Below, piece after piece: positions 43,439-51,161 of a DNA stretch of 58,209 nt. Where the stretch lies: contig CAZEXI010000008.1 in NCBI GenBank assembly GCA_964516805.1, positions 1 to 58,209 on the forward strand, written 5' to 3'. Under the pieces are notes generated by a model. It saw only the letters and a list, made by a program, of their open reading frames with translations. It was not told the DNA's origin and searched no databases. Positions within the stretch are counted from its first letter, which is position 1. Each line of letters opens with the position of its first letter. Both the position numbers and the translations under genes were made by a program. Origin of the DNA: CAYSTL01 sp964516805. GTDB lineage: Archaea; Thermoplasmatota; Thermoplasmata; Halarchaeoplasmatales; Halarchaeoplasmataceae.

Positions 43439-43451
43439 TTTCAGTCTGAAT

Positions 43452-43916
43452 CTAAAGGAACGGAATTTCTTCTCTTTCCTTTTTTTCGTCCCTGATTCCA
43501 TATAAATAATATTCCAGTGGGAAGTAACCTGCTTTCATCACCATCATCGCCATCATCAATAGTATGATTCCCGGTATAGCTATTTCTGCGGTTACTTGTT
43601 CGATCTCAACAGATATATCTAACCCAGTTAGAGATGTAAAGATGTAAATTGCCATAAATCCAGTTTTTCCTATGCCGCTGATCATCCTATATATCTCACC
43701 TTTATCAAAATAAGCAGTCACTGCAGCCAGGATTGCCACAAAGGTCCCAAAGATGATAATATTTCTGGTAATATCGTCAAATATATACTCAAAATCAGGA
43801 AAAGAACTAGTTATCATAGAGATCGAGATGAAAGCGACGACTACTAATAGAACGAAATATATTAGGCCAACAATAACAGCTTTTATTGGATGTCTTTCTG
43901 GATCTTTAATTTTCAT
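43452..43916 (-). CDS. Four-helix membrane protein, unknown
   Basis: A 154-residue protein with about four hydrophobic segments: AVIVGLIYFVLLVVVAFISI, NIIIFGTFVAILAAVTAYFD, GKTGFMAIYIFTSLTGLDIS and IAIPGIILLMMAMMVMKAGY. The C-terminus is charged. I do not recognise a family. It overlaps the end of the upstream ectodomain gene by 11 nt, and a GAGGTGA Shine-Dalgarno sits 6 nt before ATG 43916 (the ATG at 43922 abuts it), so the two are translationally linked and probably form one complex. Confidence 0.6.
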   Translation of the reverse strand: MKIKDPERHPIKAVIVGLIYFVLLVVVAFISISMITSSFPDFEYIFDDITRNIIIFGTFVAILAAVTAYFDKGEIYRMISGIGKTGFMAIYIFTSLTGLDISVEIEQVTAEIAIPGIILLMMAMMVMKAGYFPLEYYLYGIRDEKKEREEIPFL

Positions 43917-45414
43917 ATGCATTCACCTCTTGTTGATATACAAATCCGGTTGTCCCTTCTTCAACTGTAACAATAGCATATTCTGGTACACCTATCAGGG
44001 TAGTCGATAATGTATCATCGAAATTTTCACCAGAGGAAATATAATGCGATTCCTGGGTTTCACCAACAAGATCATCAGCTGAATTATATAACTCAATATC
44101 AATAGTCAAGTCCAAACTATGAGGGCTGTCATTTTCGAAGGTTATATCTGCAAAAGCTTCATTGCCAGAGTATCTTATATTACTTATGTTTAGATTGTTA
44201 AGTGGGGCGCCCCACTCATATTGTTTACCATTATAATCAAAGGTATAACCATATCTTAAAAGAGTGATGTTAGTTTTGTAGGTGATATCCTGTGATTTTG
44301 TGACTAGGTCTTTCACATCGTTATTAGAGAGCCTAAATTCTAAAATTTCAGATTCATTTTGACCCAATGATATAGTAAACTCATCTCCTGAGTATCTTTT
44401 ACTACCATTATAAAGACCTATCTTTGTCAAAACACCGCCTTTGATGAAATCATTCTGATTTGTTGAGATCTCCATGGGTAGAGAAAGGTATTGATTACCA
44501 GATTCAGTTGTGATCTCTGCTTGATCGTATTTTAAATTATAATTGTTTAATATCCTTTTCCAATGATATGATTTAGTCATGGAATACTCAAAGCTAGTTC
44601 CTTCTAATCTCACTACGGATTCAAATTCAATATTTTGTGATGTATTAATGAATTCGTTAGCTTCTGATCTTTCTAGGAAGAATGAAAAAATTAATGTTTC
44701 AGCTGTTCCTAGTTCGAATTTTTCCTGTGCAGTATCGTATGTTTTACCACCTTCTTTACGCATCTCAACATCGACGTTGATTTGACCATCTAGCATATCA
44801 TTAGTATCAACTTCAACAGGTACATCGATTATTAAGCCGGTTCCATTTTGTTCTACTGTTCCTTCTTCATAAAGAAAATTAATATCATTGACCAACCCGT
44901 CCCAAGTTAGTATATCTTCAAAATGGATATCGAATTCAATTAGTGAGTATGAATATCCGCCTCTGATATCGATTTTAATGTTCACATCTGTTTCATTATT
45001 GATCAGGTGTTCTTTTACGTCCTCAGAGATCTCACTAGTATCTTTTGAAAAATCCAGTTTTATATCTCTGTTCTCACCGACTGAAACAGTTCCGATATTT
45101 TCAGTGGAATTGATATACAATTTATTTAAAGTTGAAAGGTGGATATCTAATTTAAGATCTTCTAAATTAAAATAACCTGAATTGTTCAACCAAACATTAG
45201 CTGATGCACTAATTGTGTCATTGTCAATATCCCAATTAAAACTATCCTGCTGAGGTTCCACTGTGATGTCCTGTGTAGCAACAGGATAAACGCACATAAA
45301 AGAAATGATCATAATCGCAATGGAAAAAATCACTAGAACGATTCTGTAAGATATCAAAGGCCATCGCATAAACAAAAAGAATATTTTTACCTTAAATAAA
45401 CATTTCTCATCCAT
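43906..45414 (-). CDS. Membrane-anchored beta-sandwich protein, unknown
   Basis: A 502-residue protein. One hydrophobic segment near the N-terminus (YRIVLVIFSIAIMIISFMCV, about 18-37) is followed by a long ectodomain made of repeated units of about 100-120 residues. Each unit has the pattern 'L-x-Y-x-x-x-A-x-I-x-x-x-x-x-x-x-L-x-L-P', with a late strand such as ADITFENDSPHSLDLTIDIE. This resembles stacked LEA14/WHy or CARDB-type sandwiches. No catalytic motif is seen. The longest frame starts at a GTG at 45441; ATG 45414 is preferred. It is coupled to the downstream four-helix protein. Confidence 0.6.
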   Translation of the reverse strand: MDEKCLFKVKIFFLFMRWPLISYRIVLVIFSIAIMIISFMCVYPVATQDITVEPQQDSFNWDIDNDTISASANVWLNNSGYFNLEDLKLDIHLSTLNKLYINSTENIGTVSVGENRDIKLDFSKDTSEISEDVKEHLINNETDVNIKIDIRGGYSYSLIEFDIHFEDILTWDGLVNDINFLYEEGTVEQNGTGLIIDVPVEVDTNDMLDGQINVDVEMRKEGGKTYDTAQEKFELGTAETLIFSFFLERSEANEFINTSQNIEFESVVRLEGTSFEYSMTKSYHWKRILNNYNLKYDQAEITTESGNQYLSLPMEISTNQNDFIKGGVLTKIGLYNGSKRYSGDEFTISLGQNESEILEFRLSNNDVKDLVTKSQDITYKTNITLLRYGYTFDYNGKQYEWGAPLNNLNISNIRYSGNEAFADITFENDSPHSLDLTIDIELYNSADDLVGETQESHYISSGENFDDTLSTTLIGVPEYAIVTVEEGTTGFVYQQEVNAYEN

Positions 45415-45453
45415 ACCAACATTTTTTATATCAGATATCACAACTCACTATCG

Positions 45454-46374
45454 ATGCAATGCAGCCGATGCGATCAACCAGCAGTAACTTATATTAGATA
45501 CAGTGGAGAACATCTGTGTAAGGATCATTTTAAGAGCTTTTTCGAAACTAGAGTTTTTAAAGAGTTTAGAAAACAGGTAGATATCGGAAGAGGAAAAAAA
45601 GTAGCAGTTGCAGTTTCAGGGGGCAAAGACAGTATAGTGGCTTTAAGGATGATCCATAAGATATTGGGGGAAAGAAGAGATAGTGAAATTTATGGGATAA
45701 CTATAGACGAAGGTATAGAAGGGTATAGACCTAAAAGTTTGAAGATCGCAGAGAAAGAGTACAATAAATTTGGTGTAGAATATGACATAGTATCATTTGA
45801 AGATGAATTTGATCTCCCATTAGATGAGATTTTAAAACAGGATATAGGTATGCCATGTTCTGTTTGTGGTGTACTTAGAAGATGGATCATGAATACTATG
45901 GCTAAAAAAGTAGATGCGGACTTTCTCGCAACTGGATTAAATCTTGATGATACTTCACAATCAATACTCATGAACTTCTGTAGGGCTGATATTGAAAAAC
46001 TTGCAAGACTGGGACCACATAAAAAGGTAAAGGAAGGTCTTGTGCCAAGGATAGCCCCATTAAGAAATACTCCAGAAAAAGAATCTTACCTGTATGCGAT
46101 GCTTTCAGATATGGAAATACATGAACAGGAATGTCCATATGCTGATGAGGCTTTACGAGGCCTGTACAGAGATATCATCGGTCAGCTGGAAGACAATACC
46201 CCTGGGGCAAGATTTGCTATTTTGAGTTCATACGATAAATTGGATGATGTACTGAGAGAGGAATTCAGCGGTGATGGTGAATTACGGGAATGTATATCCT
46301 GTGGGGAGCCAACCATAAATGAAAAATGTAAAACCTGCAAATTAGTTGATAAGATAGAAATAAATGGAGACTGA
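45454..46374 (+). CDS. TtuA/NcsA-type tRNA 2-thiouridine synthetase
   Basis: A 306-residue protein of the TtcA/TtuA/Ctu1 family that thiolates tRNA uridine (position 34 or 54). An N-terminal zinc finger (CSRCDQPA ... CKDHF) precedes the PP-loop AVAVSGGKDS (SGGKDS at 55-60). The [4Fe-4S] ligands expected for the family are Cys135, Cys138 (MPCSVC) and Cys227 (HEQECPYA). A C-terminal zinc finger, CISCGEPT and CKTCK, ends the protein. ATP activates the uridine and the cluster delivers sulfur. Which uridine it acts on needs a phylogeny. It overlaps the next gene by 11 nt, a translational coupling. Confidence 0.88.
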   Translation: MQCSRCDQPAVTYIRYSGEHLCKDHFKSFFETRVFKEFRKQVDIGRGKKVAVAVSGGKDSIVALRMIHKILGERRDSEIYGITIDEGIEGYRPKSLKIAEKEYNKFGVEYDIVSFEDEFDLPLDEILKQDIGMPCSVCGVLRRWIMNTMAKKVDADFLATGLNLDDTSQSILMNFCRADIEKLARLGPHKKVKEGLVPRIAPLRNTPEKESYLYAMLSDMEIHEQECPYADEALRGLYRDIIGQLEDNTPGARFAILSSYDKLDDVLREEFSGDGELRECISCGEPTINEKCKTCKLVDKIEINGD

Positions 46375-47008
46375 TATCTTGGATTCAGGAAATGTTATTT
46401 TTGATTTAGATGGGACATTGTATGATACTGATAAAGTGAGCATAGAAGCTCTTCAGACTGCACTCTCAAAGTTCGATATCACTGATATCTCAGATGATGA
46501 GATAAGAGATCAGTTCGGTGAAGTTACAGATATGATCGTAAGAAATCTAGTACCCGATAGAGATGAGGAATTCTATGAAGACCTTAAAGAAGAAATAAAG
46601 TATCAAGAAGAAAGACTCATCCCAAAAAAAGGAGAACTTTATGAGGGTATTAAAGATATGTTGTCAAGTCTGAGTGAAAATGGTTATGATCTATCTATAT
46701 GCTCTAATGGAAGGAAAGAATATATCGAACTGGTACTTGAAACTACTGACATCAAAAAGCACTTCTCTAATATAAGAGGTAATGAACCAGGTAAGAGTAA
46801 AGCTGATCAGTTAAAAGATTTATTAAAATGCCTAGAAGGTACAGATTCGATTATGATCGGTGATCGATACCACGATATAGAAGCAGCTAAAGAAGCTGGA
46901 ATACCCAGTATAGGTGTAGCCTATGGTTTTGGAAGAAAAGAAGTGGAATCAGCAGATTTCATAGCAGATGAACCTTTAGAAGTTTTCAATATAATACAAA
47001 AAATTTAG
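46364..47008 (+). CDS. HAD-superfamily hydrolase (phosphoglycolate phosphatase-like)
   Basis: A 214-residue HAD phosphatase. Motif I is VIFDLDGTLYDTD (Asp nucleophile and general acid), motif II is SICSNGRKE, and motif III-IV is IMIGDRYHDIEAAKEAG. A helical cap (about 20-90) matches subfamily IA, as in Gph and nucleotidases. Substrate is likely a small phosphomonoester; phosphoglycolate is a default guess. The start is inside the tRNA thiolase gene (11-nt overlap), so the two are made together; that pairing is not one I know to be functional. Confidence 0.88.
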   Translation: METDILDSGNVIFDLDGTLYDTDKVSIEALQTALSKFDITDISDDEIRDQFGEVTDMIVRNLVPDRDEEFYEDLKEEIKYQEERLIPKKGELYEGIKDMLSSLSENGYDLSICSNGRKEYIELVLETTDIKKHFSNIRGNEPGKSKADQLKDLLKCLEGTDSIMIGDRYHDIEAAKEAGIPSIGVAYGFGRKEVESADFIADEPLEVFNIIQKI

Positions 47009-47124
47009 AAAATCTTAAACAAAAATGTTTTTTACTTCACCTTTTATATCTATCTTGAGTCAGATGCATAAACATTGTTTTAAAGTGGAAAAAGATAATA
47101 AATTTGTAAGGAGGCTTGTAATTT

Positions 47125-47838
47125 TTGAGTCCATCTAAAGTTAAAGAAAGAGTAAAGACTTACATCGCAAACCTAGATGATCAGATGAACGGTGGAATTC
47201 CACAAGGTCATGTGGTATTATTATCAGGTAATCCTGGAACGTATAAATCATCCTTAGCATATAATCTACTATACCACAATGCAATAGATGAAGGTAGAAA
47301 GGGTTTATACATCTCATTTCATCAAAGCAGGGAAAGTTTAAAAGATCAATTCAGAAGCCTTAATATGCCCTATGAGAATGTTGAACATCAGATAACAATA
47401 GTAGATGTAAGTTATCTTAGAGATACTATTGATACTAGTCCAGATAACTGGGTTGAGGTTTTTAAAAGATATGTTGAGAATATCAGAGCTACCACTGATT
47501 ATGAATTATTGGTAGTGGATTCTTTAACCACTTTAGAGATGATATCCCAGATGGATAATAGGAGGGAAGAGATGTTCCACATTTTTGAATGGTTGAGAGG
47601 TTTCAGTGGATTGACCTCGTTGATGTTAGTTGAAAGGACGAGGACAGAAAAGTCACTTCATGAAGAAGAATTTTTAGCTGATGGTACTATCATCCTGAGC
47701 AAAGAGAGACTTGGAAGAGTTGAAACTAGAAGATATCTTGCGATAGATAAGATGAGAGCTACTGACCATAATACCTCGTATTTCACACTTCTATTTGATG
47801 GTGAACAGTTCCAGGTAACTAGAGTCCTGTCTGAATAA
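47125..47838 (+). CDS. KaiC-like RecA-superfamily ATPase
   Basis: A 237-residue single-domain KaiC/Rad55-like ATPase. The Walker A reads LLSGNPGTYKSSLAYNLLYH (about 33-52), in which the usual Gly before Lys is replaced by Tyr; Walker B is YELLVVDSLTTLE. LDDQMNGGIPQGHVVLLSG is the KaiC entry motif. Family members bind ATP and act in signalling or regulation in archaea. The start is TTG at 47125, supported by a strong AAGGAGG 10 nt upstream (47108-47114). It is convergent with the PQQ gene. Confidence 0.88.
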   Translation: MSPSKVKERVKTYIANLDDQMNGGIPQGHVVLLSGNPGTYKSSLAYNLLYHNAIDEGRKGLYISFHQSRESLKDQFRSLNMPYENVEHQITIVDVSYLRDTIDTSPDNWVEVFKRYVENIRATTDYELLVVDSLTTLEMISQMDNRREEMFHIFEWLRGFSGLTSLMLVERTRTEKSLHEEEFLADGTIILSKERLGRVETRRYLAIDKMRATDHNTSYFTLLFDGEQFQVTRVLSE

Positions 47839-47839
47839 T

Positions 47840-49081
47840 CTATTCCTTTTTCTTTTTAACTGGAATAAACACTACCAATATTATAATAATTAGCAGTGCG
47901 ATCGGAAATGCTTCGTTAGATAATATATTCTCATTATCTTCACCAGGATCTGCGTCATTTTTAAATGCGTAAAGATTTGAATCAAAAGAACCTACGTAAA
48001 GATCACCTTCAGGTCCTATAGCGGGTGAGGAATATACATTTCTATTTAGATCTTTTTTCCATCTAAGTGATCCATTATTAACTGCATATAGATTTTGGTC
48101 CTTTGAACCGAAATATACTGTTCCGTCTTTATCAACTGCAGGTGATGATCTTATCTCACCTTCAGTAGTAAAATTCCATTTTTTAGTTCCATCTGGATTT
48201 AAAGCGTACATGTTTCTATCATCTGAGCCAAAGTATATCGTTCCATCTTCACCTATAGCTGGTGAAGAGCGTATCCATCCTTCTGTGATGAATTTCCATT
48301 CTTCTCTTCCTTCCTGATTTACTGCATAGAAATTTTTATTTTTAGAACCAAAATAAACCAATCCATTGTCAGCAACTTTTGGTGATGACACTATCATGTC
48401 ACCTGTATAAAATGTCCATCTAATATTTCCATCAGGTTTAACTGAGTATAAATGTCCATTAAGAGAACCGACATATATATTCCCTTCTTCATCGATGGTA
48501 GGGGATGCAAAGATATGTCCTAAATCGGAAAGAGTCCATTGTTTTTCGCCTTCTTTTGAAATCTTAGTCAACCCGTTCCAAGTTCCTATATAAATATATC
48601 CATCCTCGCTAATAACAGGTGAAGATACGAGACCTTCTGTATAGTTAATATGCCAATTTAATTCTCCCTCTGGCGAAACTGAGTATAGTCCCAATCTTGC
48701 ACCAACATATATATTTCCGTCATCATCTAAAGCGGGAGTTGAGATAGCTATACTACTTAAACTAACACTCCATTTTTCCTCCCCAGATGGATCAAGTGCA
48801 TAAAGATACCCGTCTGTTGAACCGATATAAATTGTTCCATTTTCAGTAACGACAGGTGAAGAGGAAATATTACTATCAGTAGAGAATTTCCAATCTAATT
48901 TAGATATGGGAGTTCCATTTGGTTGTTCTAAACAACCAGTGTTCATATTATTACCTCGATAGGTCCTCCACCCGTTATTAACACCTTCTCCTTTCACTTC
49001 ATTGGTGCTGATCATAATGGATGAAACTGCCATCATTAAAAAAAGCACGACTATTACACATGTGATAATTTTATTTTTCAT
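47840..49081 (-). CDS. Secreted PQQ-like beta-propeller protein with C-terminal anchor
   Basis: A 413-residue protein. A signal peptide (KNKIITCVIVVLFLMMAVSS) precedes about eight blade repeats, each with a strand like SSPAIGEDGTIYFGSDDRNM and YALNPDGTKKWNFTTEGEIR, the PQQ/YVTN propeller signature. A transmembrane helix (FPIALLIIIILVVFIPV) and KKKK tail follow. No PQQ-binding Cys pair or Asp is seen, so it is likely a structural or binding propeller rather than an alcohol dehydrogenase. ATG 49081 is better placed after GAGGTTATGAGA than ATG 49090, which abuts it. Confidence 0.85.
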   Translation of the reverse strand: MKNKIITCVIVVLFLMMAVSSIMISTNEVKGEGVNNGWRTYRGNNMNTGCLEQPNGTPISKLDWKFSTDSNISSSPVVTENGTIYIGSTDGYLYALDPSGEEKWSVSLSSIAISTPALDDDGNIYVGARLGLYSVSPEGELNWHINYTEGLVSSPVISEDGYIYIGTWNGLTKISKEGEKQWTLSDLGHIFASPTIDEEGNIYVGSLNGHLYSVKPDGNIRWTFYTGDMIVSSPKVADNGLVYFGSKNKNFYAVNQEGREEWKFITEGWIRSSPAIGEDGTIYFGSDDRNMYALNPDGTKKWNFTTEGEIRSSPAVDKDGTVYFGSKDQNLYAVNNGSLRWKKDLNRNVYSSPAIGPEGDLYVGSFDSNLYAFKNDADPGEDNENILSNEAFPIALLIIIILVVFIPVKKKKE

Positions 49082-49124
49082 AATTCTCATAACCTCATAT
49101 CGTCATTTTGAACTTTCTTATCTC

Positions 49125-49685
49125 CTAAAGATGTTTCCTTTTAATATAATTTAGGAATTTGTTCATCGCATTTCCTCTGTGACTTATGCTATTTTTCTCT
49201 TCAGTAGTCATCTGAGCGTATGTGATATCTTTATCAAGAGGATTGAATATAGGGTCATAACCAAAACCACTATCTCCTTTGATTTCTTTTGTGATCATAC
49301 CTTCAGAGATTCCTTTGAATAATTTTTTTTCATTATTTAAATAGCCAATAACGCACTCGAAATGTGCTTTTCTATTCTCAGTACCATCCATCAATTTTAA
49401 TATCCCATCACATCCTAGTGTATCCATAACATAAGATGAATATACGCCAGGAAAACCATTTAAAGCATCAATAAAAAGACCACTGTCATCTATAATCAGT
49501 GGAGCGAAACTCGACAGTTCATCCAAAATATATTTGACCACTTCTTCTAATGTATTGGCCTGAATCTCTGGGTAGCCTATATCAGCCATTCTGATTTCTT
49601 TGAAATAAGGTTCTAAGTTAGCTTTATATTCTCTATATTTTCCCTCGTTTGAAGTCAGGACATTCAATATATTTTCATCCTTCAT
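49125..49685 (-). CDS. rdgB: XTP/dITP pyrophosphatase (HAM1/RdgB family)
   Basis: A 186-residue HAM1-fold enzyme that hydrolyses non-canonical purine triphosphates (ITP, dITP, XTP). The N-terminal TSNEGKYREYKANL, LIIDDSGLFIDALNGFPGVY and GDSGFGYDPIF (about 137-147), then SHRGNAMNKF, are the family motifs. Length matches the archaeal enzyme. Its start overlaps the Bud32 gene by 4 nt, so it is translated with it. Confidence 0.94.
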   Translation of the reverse strand: MKDENILNVLTSNEGKYREYKANLEPYFKEIRMADIGYPEIQANTLEEVVKYILDELSSFAPLIIDDSGLFIDALNGFPGVYSSYVMDTLGCDGILKLMDGTENRKAHFECVIGYLNNEKKLFKGISEGMITKEIKGDSGFGYDPIFNPLDKDITYAQMTTEEKNSISHRGNAMNKFLNYIKRKHL

Positions 49686-50305
49686 TGGTATCTACCTCTA
49701 GATTCTATTTTTCTAGTTCTTTCTATTATCTTTTCAGCATCTGAAAATGTTTCTCTATATCCTTTTAATATGTTCTCATATAATTCTCTTGCATTATCAT
49801 GAACGCTGATCAGTGCTTCTCTGATCAAGTGAAGATCAACGCCCATATCTTCTACAGAAGAATCCTTCTCACCTAAACTGAAATCTATGAAACAAAATGT
49901 ATCATCTTCTTTATTGTATATGATATTTGAAGTTGTAAGATCGCCATGGGTTATTGTGGCTGAATGAAGTGTACCGACATATCTGCCAATCTTTTTCATA
50001 TCTACCTCGATACCGTCCTCGATACTGTCCATCACTCTTTTTCCTTCAAAAAATTGTATGACCAGTTCTGTAGTATTCTCGTTGATATCATATATAATAG
50101 GTACAGGCACACCTAATTTTTTAGCTTCGCTCAATAATCTTGCTTCTTTTCTAACCCTTTGTTTCCTTATCTGGTGATCTAGTTTAGGATGTCTATATCC
50201 TTTTTTGACTCTTTTTTTCAAAATAACATCACGTCCATTCCACTTTGCTTTCCAGACTTCAGCTTCTGCCCCTCTTGTTATCAATTTTTTATCGGTGAGT
50301 TCCAT
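49682..50305 (-). CDS. bud32: Bud32, KEOPS complex kinase/ATPase (free-standing)
   Basis: A 207-residue atypical small kinase. The Lys of GRDVILKKRVKKGYRHPKLD and the catalytic HGDLTTSNIIY, then CFIDFSLGEKD (DFG-like), mark Bud32/PRPK. In KEOPS it supports Kae1 in making t6A37 on tRNA. In many archaea it is fused to Kae1; here it is separate and no kae1 lies in the window. Coupled to rdgB downstream. The divergent rph gene starts about 105 nt away. Confidence 0.92.
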   Translation of the reverse strand: MELTDKKLITRGAEAEVWKAKWNGRDVILKKRVKKGYRHPKLDHQIRKQRVRKEARLLSEAKKLGVPVPIIYDINENTTELVIQFFEGKRVMDSIEDGIEVDMKKIGRYVGTLHSATITHGDLTTSNIIYNKEDDTFCFIDFSLGEKDSSVEDMGVDLHLIREALISVHDNARELYENILKGYRETFSDAEKIIERTRKIESRGRYQ

Positions 50306-50409
50306 ATTTTGCCCTATCTTACTAATGATAATAATGTTTTATGCATTCTATATCCTATTCAATCAGAAGATTTATATTAGAAACCATGTTGAAATGAATC
50401 GGTGTACTT

Positions 50410-51117
50410 ATGCCAAAAGAAAACGACGAACTTAGAGAGGTCAAAATCACGCCAGATTATCTAGACAACCCAAAGGGTTCTGCTTTGATAGAGACTGGAA
50501 AGACAAAAGTTATCTGCACCGTAATGGTGGAGGAATCATTACCCCCATGGATAGAAAATGACGATGAAGAGCAGCATGGTTGGCTCACAGCAAAATATGG
50601 GATGCTTCCGGGAAGTGGAGAAAGCAGGATAAGAAGGGAGCGAAGAGGTGCACGTGGAAGAACTAAAGAGATTCAGAGACTTATCGGTAGAGCTTTGAGA
50701 GCAGGTATAGATTTAGATAAAGTTGGTCCAAGAACCCTATGGATAGACTGTGATGTTTTACAGGCAGATGGTGGAACAAGAACCGCTTCGATTACAGGTG
50801 CATGGGTCGCTCTAAAGATAGCTGTACAAAAATTGATGGATGAAGATCTTTTAGAAGAAGATCCGATGAAAAGGCAGATCGCTGCTACTAGTGTTGGAGT
50901 AGTGGAAGGAGAACCAGTACTTGATCTATGCTACGAAAATGATTACAACGCTGATGTTGACATGAATGTAGTAATGGATTCAGAAGGTAACTACATTGAG
51001 ATACAGGCAACAGGAGAAGAAGCAGTATTTACTAGAGATGAACATGATAAATTACTTGATCTAGCTGAAAAAGGAATATCTGAATTGATAGATGCTCAGA
51101 CAAATAGTATAGAGTAA
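50410..51117 (+). CDS. rph: Bacterial-type ribonuclease PH
   Basis: A 235-residue phosphate-dependent 3'-5' exoribonuclease. It follows bacterial RNase PH almost motif for motif: GWLTAKYGMLPGSG, GRTKEIQRLIGRALRAGIDL (Arg84), WIDCDVLQADGGTRTASITG (112-130), YNADVDMNVVM (Asp182/Asp184) and FTRDEHDKLLDLAEKGI. Archaeal exosome Rrp41 has a different pattern (IEVLQADAGTR-like). The N-terminus is trimmed: no R-x-D-G-R before DELREVKI. Its expected job is trimming tRNA 3' ends. In bacteria rph is often next to rdgB; here rdgB-bud32 is the divergent neighbour. I infer transfer from a bacterium. Confidence 0.85.
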   Translation: MPKENDELREVKITPDYLDNPKGSALIETGKTKVICTVMVEESLPPWIENDDEEQHGWLTAKYGMLPGSGESRIRRERRGARGRTKEIQRLIGRALRAGIDLDKVGPRTLWIDCDVLQADGGTRTASITGAWVALKIAVQKLMDEDLLEEDPMKRQIAATSVGVVEGEPVLDLCYENDYNADVDMNVVMDSEGNYIEIQATGEEAVFTRDEHDKLLDLAEKGISELIDAQTNSIE

Positions 51118-51161
51118 TATTCAATACTATAATCATAAACCCTTTAATTATTTTCCATTGC

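Noticed and set aside
43305..43451. TPP riboswitch before thi4
   Set aside because: No CUGAGA or thi-box pairings are seen in the leader; only AT-rich DNA and the 17-bp repeats.
50410..51117. Exosome subunit Rrp41
   Set aside because: First thought on seeing an archaeal PH-domain RNase, but the WIDCDVLQADGGTRTASITG and NADVDMNVVM blocks follow bacterial RNase PH, not Rrp41.
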